DNA from: Desulfomonile tiedjei
GTDB taxonomy: Bacteria > Desulfobacterota > Desulfomonilia > Desulfomonilales > Desulfomonilaceae
Direction of reading: 5' to 3'
Length of the DNA: 64,000 bases
Assembly: GCA_016212925.1 (NCBI GenBank)
Contig: JACRDF010000047.1
Coordinates: 248,001-312,000, forward strand
Program-made: the position numbers and the translations under genes
The notes under the pieces: generated by a model
What the model saw: only the letters and a program-made list of their open reading frames with translations
Database searches by the model: none
Told to the model about the DNA's origin: nothing
Part shown: positions 25,841 through 33,826 of the stretch, one piece after another
Position numbering within the stretch: the stretch's first letter is position 1
How the letters are laid out: every line of letters starts with the position of its first letter

Positions 25841-26790
25841 AAAAGCAGGCTGAAGGGGTAGAGGTCTTCGCTGATAACCTCACCAAGGTCTTTGGAGAGT
25901 TCAGGGCCGTTGACAACGTCAGCTTTGAAGTGGAAAAGGGCGAAATCTTCGGTTTCCTGGGTCCCAACGGAGCGGGAAAGACCACCACTATCAAAATACT
26001 CTGCGGGCTGCTTGCCCCTACCTCCGGAGCCGCCAAGGTTGCCGGATTTGACGTGGCAACACAACCTGAGGAAATCAAGAAACATATAGGGTACATGTCG
26101 CAGAAGTTCTCCCTGTACGAGGACCTGACGGTGGGGGAAAATCTCGACTTTTTCGGCGGAATTTACAGCCTGGAAAGGGAGAAAAAGAAGTCGAGGGATA
26201 CATGGGTGCTGGAGATGGCCGGACTGACCGACAAAAGGACCAGCCTCACCGGAGACCTGCCGTTGGGATGGAAACAGAGACTTGCACTGGGATGCGCGGT
26301 CCTCCATGAGCCTCCGGTATTGTTTCTCGATGAACCGACCTCGGGGGTGGACCCCCTTTCTCGCCGCAGCTTCTGGGAGTTGATCCACGACATGGGCCGG
26401 CAGGGCGTGACCGTGTTTGTTACAACCCACTACATGGAAGAGGCAGAGTACTGCAATCGCCTCGCATTGATGAGCCGCGGGAAAATAATAGCTCTTGGGA
26501 CCCCCGGTGAACTGAAAAAGAACTGGATGATCGAGTCGGTCATAGACCTGGAATGCGATGATCTCATGAAAGCGGCTGAACTGCTGGAGCAGGAGCCGGG
26601 CTTCACGGAGGTGGCCGTATTCGGGAGCCTGCTGCATCTGGTCGCGGGGGACCCGGATTATGCTGTAACGAGAGCCAGAGAAGTCTTGACCGAGGCCGGG
26701 ATTGAGGTTTTCAGGATAGAGCCCATCACCCCGAGCCTTGAAGACGTGTTTGTAACCCTGACGGCCAAAGATGGTAACTCCGACTCGTGA
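25837..26790 (+). CDS. ABC transporter ATP-binding protein 2 (YbhF C-half-like)
   Basis: A 317-residue ABC ATPase starting at GTG in a GTGA overlap with the previous stop. Walker A GPNGAGKTTT, Walker B LFLDEPTSGVDP and H-loop TTHYMEEAE are intact, but the signature reads LPLGWKQRLAL instead of LSGGQ. ATPase 1 keeps LSGGM but lacks the H-loop His, so the two would form a heterodimer with one standard and one degenerate site. The next gene of the operon lies 250 bases away, beyond a repeat element. Confidence 0.9.
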   Translation: MKKQAEGVEVFADNLTKVFGEFRAVDNVSFEVEKGEIFGFLGPNGAGKTTTIKILCGLLAPTSGAAKVAGFDVATQPEEIKKHIGYMSQKFSLYEDLTVGENLDFFGGIYSLEREKKKSRDTWVLEMAGLTDKRTSLTGDLPLGWKQRLALGCAVLHEPPVLFLDEPTSGVDPLSRRSFWELIHDMGRQGVTVFVTTHYMEEAEYCNRLALMSRGKIIALGTPGELKKNWMIESVIDLECDDLMKAAELLEQEPGFTEVAVFGSLLHLVAGDPDYAVTRAREVLTEAGIEVFRIEPITPSLEDVFVTLTAKDGNSDS

Positions 26791-26799
26791 GTCCGGGGA

Positions 26800-26988
26800 A
26801 TCACTTAGTTGCGAAGCGCGGCACTCTGTCATTGCGAGGGCGCAAGCCCGAAGCAATCTCCATTGGTGGGACAGGTTTCTCGCTTGTCCATTGGAATGAC
26901 GGGCAAGATGCCCGTCCCACCGAAAAAGAGATTGCTTTGTCGCTTCGGTCCTCGCAACAACATTTTTGTGCCACCCGTAACTGAATGG
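26800..26988. repeat. MITE-like palindromic element R2 with a nested second repeat
   Basis: Outer ends TCACTTAGTTGCG and CGTAACTGAATGG and inner ends CATTGCGAGGGCG...AGCAATCTC and GAGATTGCTTTGTCGC...TCGCAAC match element R1. Between the inner arms lies an extra segment (about 26861-26930) beginning CATTGGTGGGACAGG and ending CGTCCCACCG, itself palindromic. That segment recurs at 33099-33173. It sits between the ATPase and permease genes of one operon. Confidence 0.75.
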
Positions 26989-27040
26989 GTACCATTCCGA
27001 TGAACGCTGGAACATCTCAAGGACTGTTTCTCAATAAGCC

Positions 27041-28177
27041 ATGAATATTGCTCGCACCCTAGCAGTCGCACGCAAAGAGACCAGACAAATTATCCGGGAC
27101 TCGCGATCTTTGTACCTTGCACTTGGTATCCCGGTCATGCTGATGATTCTGTTCGGCTATGCCCTTTCCTTGGACGTGGACAATATTCCGCTGGCCGTCT
27201 GGGATCAAGAGCGCACCCCCGCGTCACGGGAATTCATCGATAGACTGACCAGCTCGGGCTACTTCACGGTGGTTTTGCGGACCGAATCGTATCAGCCTAT
27301 TGTACAGGCCATCGACAAAAACGAAGCCAATATGGGGCTGGTAATTCCTTTTGATTTTAGCAGGAATTTGAAACGTGGCAGGCCCACCAGCGTTCAGGCG
27401 GTCGTGGACGGTTCGGATTCGACCAGGGCCGGTTTGGCCATTGTGTACCTGGAGACCATTGTTGCCACCTTCGAAGATGATCTCCGAAAGCAGGCGCTTA
27501 CAAGCCAATCCGTCCAACAGAGGATCAATCCGCCTGTGGAGCCGCGTGTCCGGCTGCTCTACAATCCTGAGCTTCAAAGCAGAAACAACATTGTCCCTGG
27601 CCTCATTGCCATAATCATGATGGTTATTGCAGCGCTGCTCACATCACTGACCATTGTGAGGGAAAGGGAGCTGGGCACTTTGGAACAGCTTATTTCGACC
27701 CCATTGAAACCCAATGAACTGATATTGGGAAAGTTGATACCTTATTTTGTGCTGGGTTACGTGGATCTCCTGATGACCTACGTAATGGGGCAATACGTGT
27801 TCAATGTACCTTTCCGAGGAAGCCTGTTGTTGATGTTTTTCGTCTCCGGCATATTCCTGATCGGAGCGCTTTCTCTGGGGTTCTTCATTTCCGTGGTCGC
27901 TTCCAACCAGTTCTTTGCGACTCAGGTAGCGCTCTTGGGAACTTTCCTGCCGTCGTTTCTTCTATCCGGCTTTGTATTCCCGATTTCCAACATGCCGGAC
28001 ATATTGCAGATAGTCACGTACATCATTCCTGCCAGGCATTTCGTTACCGTCCTGCGAGCCATATATCTAAAGGGCGTCGGCGTAGAGGCCGTACTTGTGC
28101 CTTTTCTGATGCTCGTATTTTTTGCAGTGTTTCTCACTTTCCTTGCAACCGTGAAGCTGAAAAAGAGCCTGCGATGA
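27041..28177 (+). CDS. ABC-2 type permease 1 (YbhS-like)
   Basis: A 378-residue inner-membrane permease. One N-terminal helix (LYLALGIPVMLMILFGYALSL) precedes a large periplasmic domain (about 45-180), then about five helices including IVPGLIAIIMMVIAALLTSLT and FLPSFLLSGFVFPISNMP. RERELGTLEQLISTPL, between helices 2 and 3, is the usual ABC-2 coupling segment. Its stop overlaps the ATG of permease 2 (ATGA), indicating a heterodimeric channel. Substrate is unknown; relatives export drugs, dyes or lipids. Confidence 0.9.
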   Translation: MNIARTLAVARKETRQIIRDSRSLYLALGIPVMLMILFGYALSLDVDNIPLAVWDQERTPASREFIDRLTSSGYFTVVLRTESYQPIVQAIDKNEANMGLVIPFDFSRNLKRGRPTSVQAVVDGSDSTRAGLAIVYLETIVATFEDDLRKQALTSQSVQQRINPPVEPRVRLLYNPELQSRNNIVPGLIAIIMMVIAALLTSLTIVRERELGTLEQLISTPLKPNELILGKLIPYFVLGYVDLLMTYVMGQYVFNVPFRGSLLLMFFVSGIFLIGALSLGFFISVVASNQFFATQVALLGTFLPSFLLSGFVFPISNMPDILQIVTYIIPARHFVTVLRAIYLKGVGVEAVLVPFLMLVFFAVFLTFLATVKLKKSLR

Positions 28178-29436
28178 GCGACAATATGACCCCTGATTCA
28201 AAAAACAATCGAGCTGCCGCCGGCCGCGGTGGAGAATCAACGCGAAGCTGGATCGAGAGGCTTTTCTCTCCCGAGTTGGTTGAAAGTCTGCGCCGGATAA
28301 AGACCCTCATGCGCAAGGAGTTCATTCAAATATACCGCAACAAGCAGAATTTCCGCCTCATACTCATTGCTCCGTTCATGCAGCTCATTATTCTGGGTTA
28401 TGCGAGTCGCCTGGATGTAAAAGATGTGCAAACCGTCGTTGCCGACCTCGATCGGAGCGCGCTCAGCAGAGAGATAATAGATTCCTTCTCCCGTTCGGGG
28501 TACTTCATCATCAAGCAGACGGTAGATTCGTACGACAAGGTCGATCGATACCTGGAGACCGGCCAGGCTGCCCTGGCCATCTTGATCCCGCCCGATCTGG
28601 AGCGGCGAATAAAGGGAGGCCAAACCGCGCAGGTTGGGGTCCTGATTGACGGGGTGGACACCACCACGGCGGGCACTGTATCCGGATACGCCCAATCTAT
28701 CCTGCTGCGGTTTTCCTCGGACCTAACGACTAAACGCGTGGGCAAAATGCAGGGACTGATGTTCGATTCTCCTATTCCCAGGCTGGTTGTCCCGTCATTG
28801 GCCAATGCGAGCAGGGCCTGGTTCAATCCTAACTTGAACTCCAAAGACTTTTTTGTGCCCGGCGTGGTGGTCATCATCCTCGTTGCGACCACTATTATCA
28901 TGACGTCTGCGGTGATTGTCCGGGAAAAAGAGATCGGCACAATAGAACAGCTAATGGTCACGCCCATATCGCGTCTTGAGTTGATCTTGGGCAAGATACT
29001 GCCATGTTTCGCGATAGTGATAACAATCATGGCGGTCATCATGCCCGTTGGATTGCTGGTTTTCGATGTGCCTTTCAATGGCTCAAGGCTGTTTTTTCTG
29101 CCCACCGGAATGGCCTTCCTGATTACCATCGCGGGAATCGGCATGACCATATCAGCCTTCTGCCAGACGCAGCAACAGGCTATCCTTTCATCGTTTATGT
29201 TCTTGCAGCCTTCTGTGTTGCTTTCCGGATACGCATTTCCCATCGAGAATATGCCGATTGTCATCCAATACCTCACGTACCTCAATCCCATGCGGTACTT
29301 CATAAGCATCGTCCGAGGCGTGTTCCTAAAGGGCACCGGATGGGATGTCCTCTGGCCGGAAGTCCTACCAATCTGCATCATGGCGGTCTTCTTCATCGCC
29401 GTCGCTTCATTCCTCTTCAAAAAACGAGTCGATTAG
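28174..29436 (+). CDS. ABC-2 type permease 2 (YbhR-like)
   Basis: A 420-residue permease with the same plan as the preceding one but with a 45-residue cytoplasmic N-terminal extension rich in polar residues (SDNMTPDSKNNRAAAGRGGE). FRLILIAPFMQLIILGYAS is helix 1, and a periplasmic domain follows. VREKEIGTIEQLMVTPI is the coupling segment, and FLQPSVLLSGYAFPIENMP is the typical late helix. It closes the operon; a hairpin repeat lies 57 bases after the stop. Confidence 0.9.
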   Translation: MSDNMTPDSKNNRAAAGRGGESTRSWIERLFSPELVESLRRIKTLMRKEFIQIYRNKQNFRLILIAPFMQLIILGYASRLDVKDVQTVVADLDRSALSREIIDSFSRSGYFIIKQTVDSYDKVDRYLETGQAALAILIPPDLERRIKGGQTAQVGVLIDGVDTTTAGTVSGYAQSILLRFSSDLTTKRVGKMQGLMFDSPIPRLVVPSLANASRAWFNPNLNSKDFFVPGVVVIILVATTIIMTSAVIVREKEIGTIEQLMVTPISRLELILGKILPCFAIVITIMAVIMPVGLLVFDVPFNGSRLFFLPTGMAFLITIAGIGMTISAFCQTQQQAILSSFMFLQPSVLLSGYAFPIENMPIVIQYLTYLNPMRYFISIVRGVFLKGTGWDVLWPEVLPICIMAVFFIAVASFLFKKRVD

Positions 29437-29492
29437 GCAAGAGTGGGAACGGAGAAAAAGGAAAGGGCAGGGAAGAAAGGAGGGGGAATAGT

Positions 29493-29559
29493 GCGGGAGG
29501 CAACTTTTCTGTAGAAAAGTTTCCCCCCGCAACCCCCCTTCCAAAGACTTTTGTATCAT
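29493..29559 (+). repeat. Hairpin repeat family HP, copy C
   Basis: GCGGGAGGCAACTTTTC pairs with GAAAAGTTTCCCCCCGC (29493-29530), and the tail reads CCCCCCTTCCAAAGACTTTT then GTATCATG, as in copy A. It may also terminate the ABC export operon. Confidence 0.7.
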
Positions 29560-29762
29560 GTCCCGTTGCCAACGGTTCTCTTTTTCCGGTCAGCATCGAG
29601 CCAATGAGGATCATCAATCTCTGTCACGGCTCTAGAAAGTCAGAATGTGCTTGATCGCGGCAGCAAAGTGCAGGAATATAGGGCGAAAATTCTCACGTGG
29701 CGATCCACGCCTGCTCAGCTAACTGGGTCAGCGATCCGCGTCAATGCCGACGTTTTGTGTAG

Positions 29763-29787
29763 GGGCACGGCACGCCGTGCCCTTTTT
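29763..29787. terminator. GC stem followed by T-run
   Basis: GGGCACGG-CACG-CCGTGCCC followed by TTTTT resembles an intrinsic terminator on the + strand. The leading GTAGGGGC links it to the paired GTAGGGGCG hairpins at 33366-33420, so it may be a repeat rather than a dedicated terminator. Confidence 0.5.
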
Positions 29788-29864
29788 CCTCCCCGGATAG
29801 AAGAAAAACGCGGGGCGTTCATCCCTGCAATTCATAGCTGCTCACAAAAGGAGTAGCGGCAATC

Positions 29865-32800
29865 ATGTCCTCAAACCTCATACGCTGGCTGCATCTCTCT
29901 GATTTTCATGTCGGCAAGGATGACTACGGCCAGCGCCGTTTGTTCAAGTACATTCTCGAGAACGTCCAGGCCAAGGTTGAGGCCGGCGAGGCTCCTCATT
30001 TGGTCTTCATTACCGGAGATATTGCCGATAAGGGACTGCCAGATCAGTATAGGCTCTTCGAAGAAGAGTTCCTGCAGCCGCTTCGTGAAAGCCTTCCCGC
30101 GGATTGTGCCTCGCGTATCTTCATCGTTCCGGGGAACCACGATGTTGATCGCACCAAGGCCGAGGCGGTTGCCACGCACGGAACCCTCTCGCGTGTTCCC
30201 CGATTTCTGGACCCCACCCAAGAAGGATTGTCAAAACGCAAGGTCATCTTTGAACGATTCGAGGCATTTGCCAATTGGCATCGCGGTAAATTAGACGATC
30301 ATTGGCTTTTCGGCCCGGAAGGAGCTTTCTGGGCAACTCATGAACGCGCAGGGTGCCGCATTGGCATTCTCGGCCTTAATACCGCGTGGCTTTCCTTCAA
30401 CGACAATGACAGGCATCAGCTTTCCGCGGGCAAATCGATTATCGAAGATGGCTTGGAAAAAATCAAAGAATGCCACATGCGGATAGTTTTAGGGCACCAT
30501 CCCATAGACTGGTTCTTGGATGACGAGGTTGAATCCGTACGCGCGCTCTTCGGCAGGCAAGGTGTCTTGTACCTCCACGGACATTTACACAAGAATCAAT
30601 CCCGCCCTGATAGCGGCGCGGAAAATCCATTCCGGATAATTCAGTCGGGAGCGGCCTTCCAAGAGAGGGAAAAGGAAAGGTGGGTGAATCGTTTCCTTTG
30701 GTGCGGTTTGGATTTGGAACATGGTCGAATAGTTGCCGAGCCCCTGAAGTGGTCCAAAGATTGTCAAGAATGGGCCATTGATTCGGATGCTTTTCCTGAG
30801 AAACTAAGGGTCGCAGGGCAAGATCTCTGGGGAATTCCCTTACCTGGTCAAGAAGGACCAAGAGCCACAACCGCCGAATCGCATCCTCGAATTTGGAACA
30901 TTCCCCACGCGTACAATCGGAACTTTACCGGACGCGTAGCACTCTTGGAGAAACTCGAGCAAACGCTGAATTCCTCGGCAAACAAAGTTCGTGCTGCGGT
31001 TTTGCATGGCCTGGGCGGCGTCGGAAAGACCCAGATTGTCTTGCGACACGTTTATGACCGGCAGGAGGACTACTCGCTGGTCTGGTGGCTGCGTGCGGAA
31101 GAGCCGGCAACTTTGGCGCTTGATTATGCTGCGCTCGCTCCGAAACTGGGGCTTGGCCCTGACTCGGTACCCCAAGAGGCTATTCAGGCTGTAAAAAGTT
31201 GGTTGGCAACGCATGACGGCTGGCTACTCGTATTTGACAATGCCGAGAAGCCAGAGGACCTGAAGGAATATCTGCCGCAACGCAATGGCGGAGCGATCAT
31301 TACCTCCCGGAATCCGAACTGGCTGGCATCGGCCGAACCAATCCCTGTTGGTGTCTTGCCACCAGAGGACGCAGCGGATTTCCTGGTAAAGCGAACCCGT
31401 AATCAGGACCGGGAAGGCGCTCTTAAATTGGCCGAAGAGCTTGATTGTCTGCCTCTGGCCCTTGAGCAGGCCGGAGCGTACATCGAAGCCTGTGGTTCAT
31501 CTTGCGAAAAGTATCTGAAACTGTTCCGCGAACAGCACGATAAGCTTCTGAAACAGGGCAAACCCCTTGATTATCCCGACACTGTTGCCACGACATGGAA
31601 ACTCTCTTTTGAATCGCTCCGCAAAGAATGCCCCGCGGCCGCGGATCTGATGGAACTTTGCGCCTTCTTCGCACCCGAAGCCATACCATTCGATCTTTTC
31701 TCTGAGCATCCCGAGCACCTTCCCGATCCTTTGAAGGACGCTGTCAAAGACCCATTGCAATGGGACGAGGTCAAAGCAGCTCTCAAGCACTATTCTCTGG
31801 CCGAGGTTACCCAGGATTCATTGTCCTTTCACAGGCTGGTTCAATTGGTGGTCAGAAACGGAATGGCACCAGCTGCGCGGAAACGTAAGGTCGCTGCCGT
31901 GATGCGTCTGATCAATGAAGCGTATGGCTTTAAGGACGACGATCTGGAGACATGGCCTAGGGCTAAACAGCTCCTTCCGCAGGGCCTCTCCGCGACAGAA
32001 TACTCACGCTCTGAGCAGGTGGATGACGAGCCCACGGGGCGCCTTTTGAATGAAATGGGATGGCATTTAAGGATCCTTGGCCAATTCTTAGAGGCCAAGG
32101 GTCTACTGGGAGGGGCTCTAACCATAGCCGAGAAGGTGTATGGCCCAAACCATCCCGTAGTGGCAGCCGTTCTGAACAACCTAGGGTTGGTGCTTCATGA
32201 TCTCGGGAATTTGGAAGGAGCCAAGGGGAATTTTGAGAGGGCGATGAAAATAGATGAAAAGGTGTATGGCCCAAACCATCCTGCAGTAGCAATTCGTCTG
32301 AACAACCTCGGTAGGGTGCTTCAGGCTCTCGGGGATCTGCAGGCAGCCAAAGCAATTTTTGAGAGGGCGATGGAGATCGACGAGAACATCCACGGCCCAG
32401 ACCACACAGCGATCGCGAGGGATCTGAACAACCTTGGCTCGGTGCTTCATGAACTCGGGGAGTTGAAGGCGGCTGAGGCTAATTATGTGAGGGCCCTGAA
32501 CGTAGGCAAAAAGGTCTTTGGCTCGGACCATCTCAGGGTCGCCACTGTTCTGAACAACCTCGGGTTGGTGCTTCATGATCTCGGGGATTTGGAGGGAGCC
32601 AAGGCCAATTTTGAGAGGGCCTTGGCGATAGACGAGAAGGTCTACGGACTGGCGCATCCGACGGTCGCGATTCGCCGGAACAACCTCGGCATGGTGCTTA
32701 AAGATCTCGGGGATTTGGAGGGAGCCAGGGCGCATATTGAGAGGGCCTTGGAGATAGACGAGAAGGTCTACGGCCTGAACCATCCCGCGGTCGCAATTCA

Positions 32801-32960
32801 TCTGAGCAACCTCGGCGGGGTTCTTGGGAAACTCGGGGATTTGGAGGGAGCCAAGGCTCACTTCACGCGGGCCTTAGCGATGTTGCGAGGCGCGTGGGGC
32901 GACGATCATCCCAAGACGAGGCTCGTGTTGAAAAACCTGAAATCGCTTAAGAGCGACTGA
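29865..32960 (+). CDS. Calcineurin-like phosphoesterase - NB-ARC (STAND) - TPR protein
   Basis: A 1031-residue cytoplasmic protein in three parts. Residues 1-270 are a complete metallophosphoesterase: LSDFHVG, TGDIADKG, PGNHDVDR, LGHHPID and HGHLHK supply all the usual metal ligands. About 340-640 is an NB-ARC ATPase: P-loop GLGGVGKTQ (Lys388), Walker B LLVFDNAE, TSRNPNW and LPLALEQAG. From about 728 come seven 42-residue TPRs (LNNLGxVLHDLG...VYGPNHPxVA) of the kinesin-light-chain type. This is the effector-switch-sensor layout of bacterial STAND immune proteins; a signal bound by the TPRs would trigger oligomerisation and activate the phosphoesterase (inference). AAAGGAG precedes the ATG. 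It is a lone gene flanked by repeat-rich gaps. Confidence 0.9.
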   Translation: MSSNLIRWLHLSDFHVGKDDYGQRRLFKYILENVQAKVEAGEAPHLVFITGDIADKGLPDQYRLFEEEFLQPLRESLPADCASRIFIVPGNHDVDRTKAEAVATHGTLSRVPRFLDPTQEGLSKRKVIFERFEAFANWHRGKLDDHWLFGPEGAFWATHERAGCRIGILGLNTAWLSFNDNDRHQLSAGKSIIEDGLEKIKECHMRIVLGHHPIDWFLDDEVESVRALFGRQGVLYLHGHLHKNQSRPDSGAENPFRIIQSGAAFQEREKERWVNRFLWCGLDLEHGRIVAEPLKWSKDCQEWAIDSDAFPEKLRVAGQDLWGIPLPGQEGPRATTAESHPRIWNIPHAYNRNFTGRVALLEKLEQTLNSSANKVRAAVLHGLGGVGKTQIVLRHVYDRQEDYSLVWWLRAEEPATLALDYAALAPKLGLGPDSVPQEAIQAVKSWLATHDGWLLVFDNAEKPEDLKEYLPQRNGGAIITSRNPNWLASAEPIPVGVLPPEDAADFLVKRTRNQDREGALKLAEELDCLPLALEQAGAYIEACGSSCEKYLKLFREQHDKLLKQGKPLDYPDTVATTWKLSFESLRKECPAAADLMELCAFFAPEAIPFDLFSEHPEHLPDPLKDAVKDPLQWDEVKAALKHYSLAEVTQDSLSFHRLVQLVVRNGMAPAARKRKVAAVMRLINEAYGFKDDDLETWPRAKQLLPQGLSATEYSRSEQVDDEPTGRLLNEMGWHLRILGQFLEAKGLLGGALTIAEKVYGPNHPVVAAVLNNLGLVLHDLGNLEGAKGNFERAMKIDEKVYGPNHPAVAIRLNNLGRVLQALGDLQAAKAIFERAMEIDENIHGPDHTAIARDLNNLGSVLHELGELKAAEANYVRALNVGKKVFGSDHLRVATVLNNLGLVLHDLGDLEGAKANFERALAIDEKVYGLAHPTVAIRRNNLGMVLKDLGDLEGARAHIERALEIDEKVYGLNHPAVAIHLSNLGGVLGKLGDLEGAKAHFTRALAMLRGAWGDDHPKTRLVLKNLKSLKSD
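32046..32927 (+). repeat. Seven tandem 126-bp repeats encoding TPRs
   Basis: Seven in-frame units of 126 bases encode the 42-residue TPRs. The DNA itself is conserved between units, for example AACAACCTCGG, CTCGGGGATTTGGAGGGAGCC and GAGAAGGTCTACGG recur, most strongly between units 5 and 7. This suggests recent unit duplication or conversion rather than selection on protein alone. Confidence 0.8.
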
Positions 32961-33095
32961 CGAGCGCGGCCGTTCAGGTTGCTACCCCTATTACCTGCCA
33001 GCCTTTTAATCCATTGCCAAAAGAAATGTCCAAAAACTCGGTCCGGTCAAGGCTGTCGGCAATGACCGGAAACGGTGGGCACAGCCCGCAGGGAT

Positions 33096-33176
33096 CTCCA
33101 TTGGTGGGACAGGCTTTCAGCCTGCCCATTACAATGACCGGCAATCCCGCGTTCTGCGCGGGACGGTCCCACCGAA
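33096..33176. repeat. Palindromic repeat, free-standing copy of the segment nested in R2
   Basis: Begins CCATTGGTGGGACAGGCTTT and ends GGGACGGTCCCACCG, so the ends are inverted repeats (GGTGGGAC/GTCCCACC). The inner half has CCCGCG-TTCTG-CGCGGG. It matches the insert at 26861-26930 in element R2. Confidence 0.6.
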
Positions 33177-33218
33177 TAATACCGATTCGCAATAAAAAAT
33201 ATAACATTGCCGAAAGTT

Positions 33219-33294
33219 GTCATTGCGAGGGCGTCGAGCCCGAAGCAATCTCAGTGGCGAGAGATTGCTTCGTCGCTTCGCTCCCCGCAATGAC
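33219..33294. repeat. MITE inner element R3 (76 bp)
   Basis: GTCATTGCGAGGGCG...CGAAGCAATCTC pairs with GAGATTGCTTCGTCGC...CCGCAATGAC, giving perfect GTCATTGCG/CGCAATGAC ends. It equals the core of R1 and R2 without their outer CATTCAGTT ends. Confidence 0.75.
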
Positions 33295-33365
33295 AGCTAC
33301 TATCCTTGATGTTACGAGAATAATAGCGAACTGGTATCAAAACCCTAGAATGGAGAGGTTGCCTG

Positions 33366-33420
33366 GTAGGGGCGCTTCGAGAAGCGCCCTGATTTCGGGC
33401 GGTTCACGAACCGCCCCTAC
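33366..33420. repeat. Paired hairpin repeat with GTAGGGGCG ends
   Basis: A 55-base unit whose ends GTAGGGGCG and CGCCCCTAC are inverted repeats. It is built from two stems, GGGCGCTTC/GAAGCGCCC and GGGCGGTTC/GAACCGCCC. Confidence 0.7.
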
Positions 33421-33502
33421 TGACCGGCCGGTGAAATCCTCAGTTCTGAGACAGCCTCCGCGGGCATCTCCTGGGCGCTTCTGCTATTACGAAAATATAT
33501 GA

Positions 33503-33568
33503 GAGTTTTTGGAAAGGGGGCGCGGGGGTCCCGCGTCCCGCGGGATTGCAAAAAAGTTTTCCCCCGCA
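33503..33568 (-). repeat. Hairpin repeat family HP, copy D
   Basis: AGTTTTTGGAAAGGGGG, an inner GTCCCGC/GCGGGA stem, then GCAAAAAAGTTTTCCCCCGC. It is the reverse orientation of copies A and C and nearly identical in plan to copy E. Confidence 0.65.
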
Positions 33569-33600
33569 TGCATTTGGCCCTCCTGGTTTCCACAAATCTC

Positions 33601-33630
33601 TTGACATACACCGTCCGTGTTCGGTAAGAA
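33601..33630 (+). promoter_or_regulatory. Probable promoter of the regulator-megasynthase unit
   Basis: A consensus TTGACA (33601-33606) stands 18 bases from TAAGAA (33625-33630). Transcription would start near 33637, just before the inverted repeat at 33648, leaving a leader of about 190 bases. Confidence 0.5.
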
Positions 33631-33647
33631 TAGTTATAAGACGAACT

Positions 33648-33675
33648 GGTCAGTCACTAAAAATCTTGACTGACC
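33648..33675. promoter_or_regulatory. Operator-like inverted repeat GGTCAGTCA/TGACTGACC
   Basis: Perfect 9-bp arms with a 10-base AT-rich spacer lie immediately downstream of the predicted start of transcription and 150 bases before a TetR-family gene. Size and symmetry fit a TetR operator, so autoregulation of the whole unit is likely (inference). Confidence 0.6.
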
Positions 33676-33826
33676 GTTGTGTTTTAATGAAGAGAAGAAT
33701 GAACCGGTTCACCGGGACAATCATTGCGCCGCGGAATTGCGATGGGGGAGATGGTCTCCCCCTCCACCCTCACCGCGCGCACCACGCCAAGGCGTGGAAG
33801 CCCAGGTGACCCAATAAAGGAAGCAA

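Larger units (their letters stand above)
29437..29864. other. 428-base intergenic gap with repeats
   Basis: Contains hairpin repeat HP copy C (29493-29559), a GGGCACGGC/GCCGTGCCC stem with T-run (29763-29787), and the ribosome binding site AAAGGAG of the next gene. Short open frames here have no protein-like character. Confidence 0.6.
32961..33826. other. 866-base repeat-rich intergenic region and regulator leader
   Basis: Holds, in order, a palindromic segment (33096-33176), a MITE inner element (33219-33294), a paired-hairpin repeat (33366-33420), HP copy D (33503-33568), then a promoter (33601-33630), an inverted-repeat operator (33648-33675), and a GGGGGAGA-TGG-TCTCCCCC hairpin in the leader (33744-33762). 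No gene is supported in this stretch. Confidence 0.65.

Noticed and set aside
25528-27015. 495-residue open frame on the minus strand
   Set aside because: Antisense to the two ABC ATPase genes, which have complete motifs; no protein-like features and it runs through repeat R2.
28398-29420. 340-residue minus-strand frame
   Set aside because: Antisense shadow of permease 2; composition rich in Met, Ile, Thr and Arg without any fold signature.
32181-32861. 226-residue minus-strand repeat protein
   Set aside because: Its repeats are only the reverse reading of the TPR-coding units.
32046-32927. Regular repeats suggesting a CRISPR array
   Set aside because: The units are 126 bases, contiguous and in frame within a TPR-coding gene; there are no spacers and no cas genes.
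33546-33809. 87-residue plus-strand frame in the regulator leader
   Set aside because: Runs through the promoter and the operator, lacks a ribosome binding site and has no protein-like pattern.
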